Positions 1 through 8,542 of a stretch of DNA of 64,000 nt are shown piece by piece; within the stretch, counting starts at the first letter, position 1; each line of letters begins with the position of its first letter. This DNA comes from Methanoculleus chikugoensis (lineage in GTDB: Archaea > Halobacteriota > Methanomicrobia > Methanomicrobiales > Methanoculleaceae): the NCBI RefSeq assembly GCF_019669965.1, contig NZ_AP019781.1:2109092-2173091 (forward strand), in the 5' to 3' direction. The notes beneath the pieces were generated by a model. The model was not told the origin of the DNA and did not search any database. It worked only from the letters and a program-made list of their open reading frames with translations. The translations under genes were made by a program, and so were the position numbers.

Positions 1-2
1 CC

Positions 3-176
3 GGGCGTCCGGGAAGCGCGTTCCGGTTTGAACGGTTTATTGTCATCGTCGGGAAGGCGATCCGGGCATCGATGAGGCTGGTGAAAGAACCCCTGTGTTA
101 CCCCGACCAACGGGTACGATCACAGTTTAGCAGTGCGGGTACTGAAACGGATCCACGTTTTGAAACGGCCTAAACC
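3..176 (+). CDS. possible 3' end of a gene entering from the left edge
   Basis: One frame stays open from the window edge to a TAA at 174-176, giving about 57 residues without a visible start. The peptide is basic and contains a short hydrophobic stretch ([13 protein letters not shown]). I do not recognise a family. It could equally be a chance open frame in GC-rich DNA next to the decayed chelatase remnant. Confidence 0.2.
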
Positions 177-254
177 CTGACGAATCGTCCGGCAGGCGGG
201 ACACCGGGTCGGGAAATTCCCGCCATACTGCCGGTGAAAAGGGTTGGCAGCCGC

Positions 255-538
255 TCAGGCAGGGTACACCGCCGCATCCCGTTCGGCCGCCGTGATCTTC
301 TGCAGGAGGCCAGCAGAGAGGTCGGCGATCGGGTAGTACCCGCCGCCGGCATGTTCCGCGACGACTCTGCAGTAGCCCAGCCGGAACTCCAGAAAAGTTT
401 TGCGGTTCCTTTCTCGCCACGGATGAGCACGCCGCCGATCCCCGGATTAACGGCATTGAGAATGAGCGCACGTTTCATTGTCTCCTGACCGACAATAGCG
501 GTGAACGGAAGGACACTCCTTCGCGCCGAGTATGACAT
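255..538 (-). pseudogene. collapsed ChlI-ChlD chelatase remnant (internal deletion)
   Basis: The first 40 or so codons read LPFTAIVGQ and then RGEKGTAK. They match residues 11-47 of the intact ChlI-ChlD fusion at 13284-15287, including most of its Walker A loop. Immediately afterwards, in a different frame, comes [24 protein letters not shown] and so on to a TGA at 255-257, which matches the last 40 or so residues of the same protein. About 580 residues (the rest of the AAA module, the linker and the VWA domain) are therefore missing and the two ends are joined out of frame. This is a deletion derivative of a second chlID copy and cannot encode a working ATPase. Confidence 0.85.
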
Positions 539-636
539 ATGAGAGAATATGATGCAATTGATGTTAAATAGTTTCTATTTCGTAATAACCAATAGCGGAC
601 GAGGGCGGCCCTGCCCCCGCCCGGAACCATGTGGTC

Positions 637-969
637 TCAGAACTCTTCCGCGATGCCGTAGCCGTATGACCGCAGTACCTCGCTCCCCCGCTGCTCCGGG
701 TATGCGGCAAGCACGAGCCCCCGCGACTCCAGAAACTCCTCGGCGGAGACGATGGAGATAGGTTGGATCTGTTCGTCTTCGCCGGGCACCATCGACCAGG
801 TATGGATGTAGTAGATGTCCGGCAGCCCCTCCTCTTCGTGCAGGTAGAGATCCCTTCCGCGCCCGAATGCCCCGCCTGCGTCACCGCCCCGCGGCGCGAG
901 GTAGAGCCAGGCGTCACGGTCGGTGTCGAGGAGGATCTCGCCTTTCTCGGATTGAATACATTTCTTCAT
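637..969 (-). CDS. small soluble protein of unknown function (110 aa)
   Basis: I do not recognise this 110-residue acidic protein. It has no signal peptide or membrane segment. It looks like a compact single-domain cytosolic protein (YLAPRGGDAGG, YYIHTWSMVPGEDEQ, EEFLESRGL). The ATG at 969 is preceded by a good ribosome binding site (GAGGTGA, about 6 nt upstream), and codon use is typical of the neighbourhood, which supports a real gene. It stands alone between the chelatase remnant and the lipoprotein gene, so context gives no clue to its role. Confidence 0.6.
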   Translation of the reverse strand: MKKCIQSEKGEILLDTDRDAWLYLAPRGGDAGGAFGRGRDLYLHEEEGLPDIYYIHTWSMVPGEDEQIQPISIVSAEEFLESRGLVLAAYPEQRGSEVLRSYGYGIAEEF

Positions 970-1434
970 GGTCAGTCACCTCTGCCCCGCCAGCCGTGCA
1001 GGGCAGTTCGGCAGGCGGCGACGATGAACTCCGGGAGCCCGGTGAGGTGGCCATGGCCCTTCCGCAGCCCGGGTCGAACAGGAGGTTCCGCCACCGCCCG
1101 CCATCCGGAGATACAACAGCAAGTAACATATATTTTTCGTATAGTATCACCCGATGTTATAAAATAATTTTTTAGTAACAACTCGCCCCGAAAGGCATGC
1201 CCATGGTCGCCCGACGGATACGCTGCATGTACCCGCCGGAATCCTCAAACTCAGTCGAACCGGCAATTCTCCCTGGAGCTCTCCGTTGCGATCACCTCCG
1301 GAGTGCAACAGATGATACTGTGTGCCATGAAGCGCAGGACCGGCGGTGCCGGCTCCTCCGCTACGCATCGTGAGGGACAGGATCCCGGAAAATGTGGGGG
1401 CCAGGACAGGGGACACGCCGAATCGAAGGGGAAA
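970..1434. other. intergenic, no gene seen
   Basis: About 465 bases without a convincing gene. The part near 1130-1175 is AT-rich (GTTATAAAATAATT) and may hold the promoter of the 637-969 gene on the minus strand, although it lies some 170 bases upstream of that start. The open frames here are short shadows in GC-rich DNA. Confidence 0.5.
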
Positions 1435-1457
1435 CCCCGGATCCGGCCTATCCGGGG
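1435..1457 (-). terminator. hairpin at the end of lipoprotein copy 1
   Basis: CCCCGGAT and ATCCGGGG form a perfect 8-bp inverted repeat with a 7-nt loop overlapping the stop codon of the minus-strand lipoprotein gene, followed on that strand by TTTCCCC. It is terminator-like but lacks a long T-run. The paralogous gene at 21438 lacks this hairpin. Confidence 0.4.
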
Positions 1458-2173
1458 ACGTTCACCTTCTCGGTGCCCATCGTCACCTTCACATCGACGA
1501 ACCGCCCGTCCAGGGTCACGATATAGCGTCCCGCCCGGTAGAGCATGATCGACTTCTCCCGGGCGCTTCCGTATATCCCGTGGTAACCCTCGTCGGCGAT
1601 GAGCCGGAGGGTTTCGGGGTCGCGGACGGTGACGACGAGCCGGGAGTTCGCGTCCGGTTCGGGATGCCGCGGGGTCGCGGAGAAGGTGATGATGAACGGC
1701 ACGTCGACGACGTCCACCTGCAGCCCCCTGGCGGAATGGTAGAGGGTATACTGTTCCTCGAAGACCTTCGTCTTTTCGGCGACCGGCTTTGCGCCATCCA
1801 TCCGTGTCAGGGGCACGGGCGTGACGTTGCATGGGTTCGGGTCCGGCAGGTGCTCGCCGGGCTGCACCGGCACCGGATCGACCGGAACCACCACGTTCAA
1901 ATTCTGTGTCACGGAGGGAGCAGGGCGGCTCTCCCCGGCCGGTTCCAATGAGCCCGACCACGGTTGATCGACGGCGCCGGAGGGGATCGGCTCATCGTCC
2001 TTCTCGAGGGCGATACATCCGGAGCACGCGGCGACAAGGACGACGATCAGGATGAGTGCGGCGGTTCGGGCAGGTGCGCTACGGAAGTCTCCGCCGCGCC
2101 GTGGCACACGTCCTTTCCCATCGTTTCGCCGGTACAGCCCCGCATGCCGGCAGGGCAACGATTTTCTGTTCAT
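1448..2173 (-). CDS. lipoprotein, copy 1 of a duplicated pair
   Basis: A 241-residue predicted lipoprotein. A hydrophobic stretch (ALILIVVLVAACSGC) ends in a lipobox-like LVAACSGC, so the mature protein should be anchored outside the membrane by the Cys. A Pro-rich linker (VPVDPVPVQPGEH) leads to a C-terminal beta-rich domain of about 130 residues. The start at 2173 was chosen because it follows GGAGGAACTGAAGGT and aligns with the paralogue at 21438-22160. A shorter start nearer the hydrophobic segment is possible, since the N-terminal extension is long and basic for a signal peptide. The last 110 or so residues are almost identical to the paralogue while the N-terminal half has diverged. Function unknown; probably a surface protein. 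Confidence 0.7.
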   Translation of the reverse strand: MNRKSLPCRHAGLYRRNDGKGRVPRRGGDFRSAPARTAALILIVVLVAACSGCIALEKDDEPIPSGAVDQPWSGSLEPAGESRPAPSVTQNLNVVVPVDPVPVQPGEHLPDPNPCNVTPVPLTRMDGAKPVAEKTKVFEEQYTLYHSARGLQVDVVDVPFIITFSATPRHPEPDANSRLVVTVRDPETLRLIADEGYHGIYGSAREKSIMLYRAGRYIVTLDGRFVDVKVTMGTEKVNVPG

Positions 2174-2204
2174 ACCTTCAGTTCCTCCCTCTGCTTTCTC
2201 CATA

Positions 2205-2330
2205 GCGCTTTGTAGTCTCTGTGGTCACCATGCGGACGGCTGTGGCATCACCATGCGGACGGCTGTGGCATCGTCCATCCGGTCATCGATCCAGTTCTAT
2301 CTCCGAGTAGATCTCCCGCAAGACAAAGTC
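2205..2330 (-). pseudogene. possible decayed cobN 3' end upstream of lipoprotein copy 1
   Basis: DNA just upstream of the lipoprotein (GGACGATGCC, GCCGTCCGC, then AAAGCGCTATGGAG on the minus strand) resembles DNA at the same position upstream of lipoprotein copy 2, where it is part of a recognisable cobN C-terminal remnant. The peptide reading EIYSEIELDR may correspond to the CobN stretch AYLETEGWLEDR. Frames are broken. The call is weak here and rests on the better-preserved second copy. Confidence 0.3.
2227..2272. repeat. 23-bp tandem duplication
   Basis: Two perfect adjacent copies of a 23-bp unit beginning ACCATGCGGACGGC, inside the decayed region upstream of lipoprotein copy 1. The second lipoprotein locus has only one related unit, so the duplication arose after the two loci separated. 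Confidence 0.8.
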
Positions 2331-2396
2331 CCTGATCGAACCATGAACCCCAGGACAGGACCCCGTAGATGTTCAAGACGGAGGTGTCCTTCATGG

Positions 2397-3122
2397 TCAG
2401 ATCGTCGCCCTCCGGAAGACGGTGACACTCACCAGGAGGATCAGAACCGCACCGACGAGAAGCCCAAGGAGGGTGACCGCCGGGAATATTCCGGTCTGGA
2501 GATCCCTGATCGCATCGATTGCATAGGAGACGGGGTTTAACCGCGCAAGGGCCGCGAGCCAGCCCGGCATCTGGTCGTAGGGCATCAGCGCACTGCTCGT
2601 GAAGAAGAGCGGCATTGAGATCATCGCGTTGACTGCCGCGTAGGAGTCATGATCCTCAAGTTTGAGGGCGACCGTCGTCATCAGCGAGGAGAGGAGGAGG
2701 CCGAAGATGAAGAGGACTAGATAGGTCTGGAAGAGGAGCGCCGGGTCAAGGAAGTGCGCACCAAGCAGAATGGCAATTACCAGAATGACCGTCGCCTGGA
2801 TCAGGCCCCGGAGAGTGATGAAAAGGATCTTGCCAAAGAGGATGCTCTCCCGTGGTGCTGGCATCGCAAGGAACTTCTGGAGGTAGCCGAGGATCTTATC
2901 GAACATCAGGAGCGCTCCACCCTGGAAGGATGCACCAAGCATCGTCAGGACCAGGATACCGGGGGCGATGAAGTCAAGGTAGTTGTCGGTGAACCGGATC
3001 GGAAGAGCGAGGCCGACAAAGATGAGCCATGCCGCAGGCAGAACCAGCGTCGAGATGACATTGACCCTGCCCCGGAGCCAGCGGCGGAAGTCCCGCTCCA
3101 TGTAATAGAACATCCGCCTCAT
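2397..3122 (-). CDS. ABC-2 type transporter permease
   Basis: A 241-residue membrane protein with about six hydrophobic segments (VISTLVLPAAWLIFVGLALPI near the start, LLGLLVGAVLILLVSVTVF near the end). It has the layout of DrrB/ABC-2 permeases: a short basic cytosolic N-terminus and a conserved central segment (PRESILFGKI). The start overlaps the stop of the upstream ATPase by 4 bp, so the two are translationally coupled and should form one exporter. It is the last gene of the cobN operon. The substrate cannot be read from sequence; proximity to CobN suggests a metal or tetrapyrrole export or protection function, which is inference only. Confidence 0.85.
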   Translation of the reverse strand: MRRMFYYMERDFRRWLRGRVNVISTLVLPAAWLIFVGLALPIRFTDNYLDFIAPGILVLTMLGASFQGGALLMFDKILGYLQKFLAMPAPRESILFGKILFITLRGLIQATVILVIAILLGAHFLDPALLFQTYLVLFIFGLLLSSLMTTVALKLEDHDSYAAVNAMISMPLFFTSSALMPYDQMPGWLAALARLNPVSYAIDAIRDLQTGIFPAVTLLGLLVGAVLILLVSVTVFRRATI

Positions 3123-4075
3123 GCCCGCCTCCGAAGCATCCTGCTGAACTGCCCGACATCAAATGCCGCCGTCTCGTCCTGTTCTCCAACCAGGGCGAGG
3201 AAGACGTCGTCGAGGGTCGGTTGCCGGATCGAGACCGATCGGATCGTCATTCCATCTCTGGTGAGTGCGCGGGAGATGGAAAGGCCCGCCTCTTCACCGT
3301 TATCCACCTCAAACCTGAGTTCGTCATCGGTTCTGCCGAGAAAGGCGACACCTTCAGGGAGTTGCCCCCCGAAGGTTCCGTCAGTTCGGATCGAGACGAT
3401 GTCACGGCAGACAGTCGCCTTCAGCGCAGACGGGGTGTCGGTCGCCACCACCCGGCCTCCATCGATGATCCCGACCCGGTCGCAGGCCTGGTCCGCCTCG
3501 TCCATGTAGTGCGTCGTGACAAAGACCGTCATCCCCCGGTTCTTCAGCGCGATGATATGCTCCCATATCCGCTTTCTGCCTGCTACATCAAGCCCTATCG
3601 TCGGTTCGTCGAGGAAGAGCACCGCCGGGTCATGGACAAGCGCCTGCGCCAGTTCGAGCCTTCTGCGCATCCCGCCCGAGTAGGTCCGCACAAGGTCGTC
3701 CGCACGGGACGAAAGGTCCATCATCGCGAGCGCCTCATCCGCCGTCTCCCGGGGATGAGGGACGCCGTAGACCTTTGCAAAGAAGACAACATTCTCCCGC
3801 CCGGTGAGTTTCTGGTCGACCGCCATATCCTGCGGGACATAGCTGATCTGCTCCCTGACCGCGAGCGGGTTCCCCGTCACCGAGTGCCCACAGATCGTTG
3901 CATCCCCCTCCGTCGGGGCAAGGAGCGTCGTCAGCATCTTTACGGTCGTCGTCTTCCCCGAGCCGTTCGGTCCAAGGAGGCCGAAGATCTCCCGGTCGAT
4001 CAGAAGATCCATCCGGTCGACCGCAACAAGGCTGCCGAACCGTTTTGTTAACCCTGATACCTCTACTGCTGTCAA
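3119..4075 (-). CDS. ABC transporter ATP-binding protein (DrrA-like)
   Basis: A 318-residue ABC ATPase that should power the ABC-2 permease downstream. Visible motifs are Walker A GPNGSGKTT near residue 35, signature YSGGMRRRLELAQAL, Walker B VLFLDEPTIGLD and switch His in VTTHYMD. A C-terminal extension of about 80 residues is typical of the DrrA/CcmA-like exporter group. The apparent start is TTG at 4075, 7 bases after the cobN stop, with AGGAG upstream. The gene is in the same operon as cobN and the FecBCD-type importer, an unusual pairing of an import and an export ABC system around one chelatase. Confidence 0.88.
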   Translation of the reverse strand: MTAVEVSGLTKRFGSLVAVDRMDLLIDREIFGLLGPNGSGKTTTVKMLTTLLAPTEGDATICGHSVTGNPLAVREQISYVPQDMAVDQKLTGRENVVFFAKVYGVPHPRETADEALAMMDLSSRADDLVRTYSGGMRRRLELAQALVHDPAVLFLDEPTIGLDVAGRKRIWEHIIALKNRGMTVFVTTHYMDEADQACDRVGIIDGGRVVATDTPSALKATVCRDIVSIRTDGTFGGQLPEGVAFLGRTDDELRFEVDNGEEAGLSISRALTRDGMTIRSVSIRQPTLDDVFLALVGEQDETAAFDVGQFSRMLRRRA

Positions 4076-4082
4076 AGTAGTA

Positions 4083-7000
4083 CTACTCCTGCTGCTCTCT
4101 CTTCATATTTCTTGAAGCACGGATCTCTTCAAGGGTCATGATGGTGATCGCACCGCCCTGTACCTGGCCGTCCGCTCCATCAAGGCGATCTTCAAGCCAC
4201 CCCTCGGTTTCGAGGTACGCATCCCGGAGCCCTTCGGAAACCTCTGGATCCGGGTTCCAGAGCCCCCTGCATTCCGCTTCAAGGAGGCGCCGACCAATCT
4301 CTTCGAGCGCAAATGGATTCGCTTCTTTGAAGAAGGCCCGGTTCTCCGGATCGAGGACGAACGTCTTTGCTATCTCATCAAAAATCCGATCATCAACCTC
4401 GCCGGTCGATGCCTCCCATCCATAGACCGTACCGACACGTTTTGCGATGTCGCCTGCACCTTTGTACCCGTGTCGTTTCATCCCCTCGATCCAGGCAGGG
4501 TTGAGGAGTTTCGTCGTGACGACACGGCGCAGTTCTGCTGCAAGCGTTCTGACCTCGACCTGTGAGGGGGTGCGGGTGTCACCATAGTATGCTTCCACAC
4601 GTTTCCCCGAGAGGTGGCGTGCGGCAGCTGTCATCCCACCGTGGGTTCCAAAGTAGCAGCAACACCCGGTCAGGTCGTACTCGTCGGTTGCGGTCTTGTT
4701 GAAGGTTGCGTCAACATGGGAGAGGAGGCTTGAGAACCCAGACCTGTTCTCTGTTCCGATGTCTCCGTCCCCGTACGAATAACTGTTCCAATCGAGGAAA
4801 ATTTCTGCCAGATCCTTCTCTTCTTTCCATGCAGATGCAAAGACTGCAAGGTTGACGCCGCTGCCGTAGGTACCGGGCCTGCTCCCGAAGATCCTCTTGG
4901 TGGTTCCGCTCTCTCGTGTATGCATCCCAATTGGGTTCTTGTCATCCGGTTCATCAAGTTCAGATACAGCTGCCAGTGCACGGTCAAGGAGTTCGATTGC
5001 AGAGAAGAAACAGTCGCGGATGATACCACTTGCCCGGACTGTGACATCGACACGAGGACGGCCAAGGTCTTCGATTGGAATAACAGAAAACCCAGTTACT
5101 TTTACTCCTTCCCAAACCGGTTCGACACCGAGAAGTGTCAGGATTTGAGCGAACTGCTCTCCGTCGGTCCACATCAGGTCACTTGACATCCAGTCCATCG
5201 CGACTGTCTTTGGATAATCCCCATGCTCCTCAAGGTATGTTTTTAAAAGAGCATCGGCGAGCTTTCTGCCAACCATCCAGGCCGCTTTTGTCGGGACCGT
5301 CGAAGGGTCGAGTGAGTAGAAGTTCCTCCCGGTTGGAAGGATGTCAGTTTTTCCACGGGTTATCAGCCCAGATGGACCGGGAGGAATAAACCCGCCCGAG
5401 ATGCCGTGGAGGAGCGATCTTATCTCGTTAGTCTCGTTGATACCAGTATTGAGAGTTAGGATCAGAGCTGCTACAGCGAAAAGATCATCCTCTGTTCCCG
5501 GCAGCGGCGGACGACCGACTGCGGTATGGACTGCATCAAGGGCATTCGACCCAGAGAGGATCGCCCTGACGAAGGCAAGTTCTGCGCTCTCCCGTTCGCG
5601 GAGCAACTCCACGTTCTCTGGGGAACAACTATCCGCAAAGAGTGCTTTTGAGAGAGCGTTGTTGAACCGAGCAGCGGCATGGATGAAATGTGCTCTTGCC
5701 TCACCCTCCGGCCGCTCCCCGAAGATGTGCATGCCGTCTGGAATGCGGGAGGATGCAATCACTCCAAGATGCCGATGCACCCGCCCTATGAAGGCAGAAA
5801 AGTCTCCCCCCGTCTCTGGAAGACGGGTCTCCTCTGCGATACCACCTTCACGGACGGCAGCAGTGATCATATGTTCAAGGGTATGTGCACGGGCCGGATC
5901 ACTCTCCTTTGCACGAGCATACTCGTCAAGAAGTCCTTCGAGATCCTTTAACGCACCATAGAGGCCGCTTGCCTGCATTACCGTCTGCATATGATCTACG
6001 AGTGTCGCACAGGCACGCCGTTTTGCGATCGACCCCTCAGGGGGGTTGTCGGCATTGTAGATGTAAAGATGAGGGATTGTGCCGATGGCAATGTCGGGGA
6101 AGCATCGTGAAGAAGGAGCCGCAGATTTCCCCGGCAGAAACTCAAGGTTTCCATGTGTTCCGACGTGGATGATGACATCGGCGCCAAAAACCCGTTCCAG
6201 CCACCGGTAGGTTGCGAGGTACTGGTGAGTCGGCGGAATCTCGGGGTCGTGGAGTATCTTGCAGGCCTCGCCGTCGCACCTTGCCCCCGCGCATCCGCGT
6301 TTCGGCTGGACACAGACGACTGCGTTCCCATAGGATACTCCGGTGACGACGATGTTACCGTCGTGTACCATGGCGGCAGGGACACCATCCATCTCTTCTC
6401 CCGGCGGCCGCCCCCAGGACTCCTCCATTTTCACCTGTACTGTTGGATCGAGCTCGGAGAACCACTCCCGGTACTCGCTCTCATCAACGAGGGCAAGGGC
6501 ACCCCCGCACCGAATGATCGAACCGACCGATGTCCAGCGGAAGTCGCTGATCGCACGCTTCTCCATGATCAAATCGATCAGTTCTTTACCACTCTGAGGA
6601 GGATCAACCGAATAACCCCCATCTTTCATTGCGTTGAGAATCTTTGCAACGCTTTCCAGTGTATCGAGATGGGCGCCGGCGCCGACAGTTGCCTCGACCG
6701 ATGAGCAGGGCTTGTTATGGAGTATGAATGCGACCTTTCGTTCTTCCGGGCTCTTCTCCCGCAGTCGGATCCATGCTTCAACCCTCTTGCAGATCCGCTC
6801 GATCCTATCCGGGATCGGCTCATGCATTCCGGTCCCCTCACCGGAATCGACCTCGGTTCCGACGGCAAGCATCTCGATCATCCCCTGCATCTCAGGCAGA
6901 GCGACACTCCAGCCGATCTCGGTAGCAGACAGACCAAGAGGTGAATCAAGCCATTCCGGATGTGTCTTGTGATATAGGATGACCGGGTGAATAACGGGTA

Positions 7001-7760
7001 CATCAAGTTCGGAGAAGATATCCCGTGATCCTTCTGCATTAGATGCTTGGAAGACCGGTTGAAGGTTGATGATGAATGATACCTCTCCAGAGAACCACTC
7101 CCGGGCGACTTCGGGTCCCGGTCGAGCGCCGAGGTCGGCATCCCCGCCGGAGAGGCAGAAGATCGGAATGACATCTGCGAATAATTCAACCCTCCTGATG
7201 AGAGCATCGACGACCTCCTGGTCCCCGTTTGCCCAGTAGGTCCGTGAGAAAACTATTCCCACCGATAAGGGATGGCGCCGTGGGCGGAAGGTACGGTAGG
7301 CATTCAGGTCGGCGAAAGGCTCTTTTGCATCAGGATAATAGATCCCTTCCCATGGCATAGGCACCGGGGGTTCGGGTTCGGTATCGTCACCGGCGGCAAT
7401 ATGCTTGAGATACCGGATCATCCGGCAGTAGTTCTCTTCTCCGCCATGCGTCATGTAGGCCGAGACGGCGGCGACGGATTTGACCGGAACTGTAGAAAGT
7501 GACCAGAAAGCCTGGTTATGCCCAAACGAGACGATAGGAATGTCGGTTCGGAGGCGCGGTATCAGGTCGTCCCATGCGGCATCCTGCGAGGGGTGGAGGA
7601 GGATCAGGTCTGCCTCCTGTTGGGAAGAGAGGAACCGCTCCTGTGCATCCGGTTGGGCGACATCGTGGATGCCGGTGATCTCAAGAAAGATCTTTTCACG
7701 GTATGCGGCCGCAGTAAGAAGGGGGATGTCCGATCCCCACACAATGGCAGCGATCTTCAT
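4083..7760 (-). CDS. cobN: CobN-type metallochelatase large subunit
   Basis: At 1225 residues this has the usual length of the CobN/BchH large chelatase subunit (PF02514), which binds the tetrapyrrole and, with an AAA ATPase and a VWA partner, inserts the metal. Family segments seen include QPKRGCAGARCDGEACK, ATYRWLERVFGADVIIHVGTHGNLEFLPGK and, near the C-terminus, CCYFGTHGGMTAAARHL and RVGTVYGWEAS. It overlaps the upstream ATPase gene by 4 bp. The presumed ATPase partner, a ChlI-ChlD fusion, lies on the opposite strand at 13284. Cobalt insertion is the conventional annotation. Many anaerobic archaea carry CobN-like proteins whose metal is not proven, so the metal (Co, Mg or other) stays open. 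Confidence 0.93.
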   Translation of the reverse strand: MKIAAIVWGSDIPLLTAAAYREKIFLEITGIHDVAQPDAQERFLSSQQEADLILLHPSQDAAWDDLIPRLRTDIPIVSFGHNQAFWSLSTVPVKSVAAVSAYMTHGGEENYCRMIRYLKHIAAGDDTEPEPPVPMPWEGIYYPDAKEPFADLNAYRTFRPRRHPLSVGIVFSRTYWANGDQEVVDALIRRVELFADVIPIFCLSGGDADLGARPGPEVAREWFSGEVSFIINLQPVFQASNAEGSRDIFSELDVPVIHPVILYHKTHPEWLDSPLGLSATEIGWSVALPEMQGMIEMLAVGTEVDSGEGTGMHEPIPDRIERICKRVEAWIRLREKSPEERKVAFILHNKPCSSVEATVGAGAHLDTLESVAKILNAMKDGGYSVDPPQSGKELIDLIMEKRAISDFRWTSVGSIIRCGGALALVDESEYREWFSELDPTVQVKMEESWGRPPGEEMDGVPAAMVHDGNIVVTGVSYGNAVVCVQPKRGCAGARCDGEACKILHDPEIPPTHQYLATYRWLERVFGADVIIHVGTHGNLEFLPGKSAAPSSRCFPDIAIGTIPHLYIYNADNPPEGSIAKRRACATLVDHMQTVMQASGLYGALKDLEGLLDEYARAKESDPARAHTLEHMITAAVREGGIAEETRLPETGGDFSAFIGRVHRHLGVIASSRIPDGMHIFGERPEGEARAHFIHAAARFNNALSKALFADSCSPENVELLRERESAELAFVRAILSGSNALDAVHTAVGRPPLPGTEDDLFAVAALILTLNTGINETNEIRSLLHGISGGFIPPGPSGLITRGKTDILPTGRNFYSLDPSTVPTKAAWMVGRKLADALLKTYLEEHGDYPKTVAMDWMSSDLMWTDGEQFAQILTLLGVEPVWEGVKVTGFSVIPIEDLGRPRVDVTVRASGIIRDCFFSAIELLDRALAAVSELDEPDDKNPIGMHTRESGTTKRIFGSRPGTYGSGVNLAVFASAWKEEKDLAEIFLDWNSYSYGDGDIGTENRSGFSSLLSHVDATFNKTATDEYDLTGCCCYFGTHGGMTAAARHLSGKRVEAYYGDTRTPSQVEVRTLAAELRRVVTTKLLNPAWIEGMKRHGYKGAGDIAKRVGTVYGWEASTGEVDDRIFDEIAKTFVLDPENRAFFKEANPFALEEIGRRLLEAECRGLWNPDPEVSEGLRDAYLETEGWLEDRLDGADGQVQGGAITIMTLEEIRASRNMKREQQE

Positions 7761-8542
7761 GATCTTCCCCCCGCTATTGCATGAAGCGGTGCAACAAGAA
7801 GGCCCGCTTCGGGATCGTGTATAATCCGTGCATTCACCCCGTAGACCTCGCGTATCTGCTCCGGAGTGATGAGGTCTTCCGGGCTCCCGAACCCGACGAT
7901 GTGGCCGCCTTTGAGCAGCATCAACCGGTCGGCATAGCGTGCGGCGATGCTCAGATCGTGAACCGCCATGATGACGGTCATACCTGCTGTCCGCGAGAGG
8001 TCGTGGACGATGGCAAGTGTTTCCAGCTGATGGTGGATATCAAGGTTGTTTGTCGGTTCGTCGAGGAGGAGGACTTTTGGGTCCTGGGCAACTGCTCTTG
8101 CGATCAGCACCTTCTGCTGCTGGCCTCCGGAAAGCTCGTTGAAATCGCGGTCGGCGAGATCTTCAATTCCGAGGAGCCGGATCGCATACTCGATCCAGTT
8201 GAGGTCCTCTTCTCCAAGTCGCCACCCCATATGCGGAGTCCTTCCCATCATGATCACGTCAAAGACGGTTGCCGCAGAGATCCGTGCTCCGTTCTGGGGT
8301 ACATAGCCGATCGTCATTGCGATGTCATGCTGGCGCATCGAACGGAGATTCCGGTCATTGATGAGTATGGTTCCTTCCGGATGAAGGATCCGATCTATGC
8401 ACCGGATGAGGGTGGTTTTTCCCGAGCCATTCGGCCCGACAAGACAGGTAATTGTGCCTTTATCAATCTGGAAAGTCAGATCCCGCAGTACCGGAGTGCT
8501 ACGGTAGGCAAAGCAGAGTGTGTCTACGTTGATGGTTACCAA
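7757..8542 (-). CDS. Fe(III)/cobalamin-type ABC importer ATPase
   Basis: A 261-residue FepC/BtuD-like ATPase. Walker A GPNGSGKTT is at residues 36-44, followed by the Q-loop YVPQNG, signature LSGGQQQKVLIARA, Walker B VLLLDEPTNNLD and VHDLS. It overlaps the permease stop upstream by 7 bp and cobN downstream by 4 bp. The apparent start is TTG at 8542 with a G-rich ribosome binding site (AAGGGGG). Its substrate is set by the binding protein at 9576; family membership allows iron-siderophore, cobalamin, cobinamide or heme. Linkage to CobN favours a corrinoid or other metallated tetrapyrrole, by inference. Confidence 0.9.
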   Translation of the reverse strand: MVTINVDTLCFAYRSTPVLRDLTFQIDKGTITCLVGPNGSGKTTLIRCIDRILHPEGTILINDRNLRSMRQHDIAMTIGYVPQNGARISAATVFDVIMMGRTPHMGWRLGEEDLNWIEYAIRLLGIEDLADRDFNELSGGQQQKVLIARAVAQDPKVLLLDEPTNNLDIHHQLETLAIVHDLSRTAGMTVIMAVHDLSIAARYADRLMLLKGGHIVGFGSPEDLITPEQIREVYGVNARIIHDPEAGLLVAPLHAIAGGRS

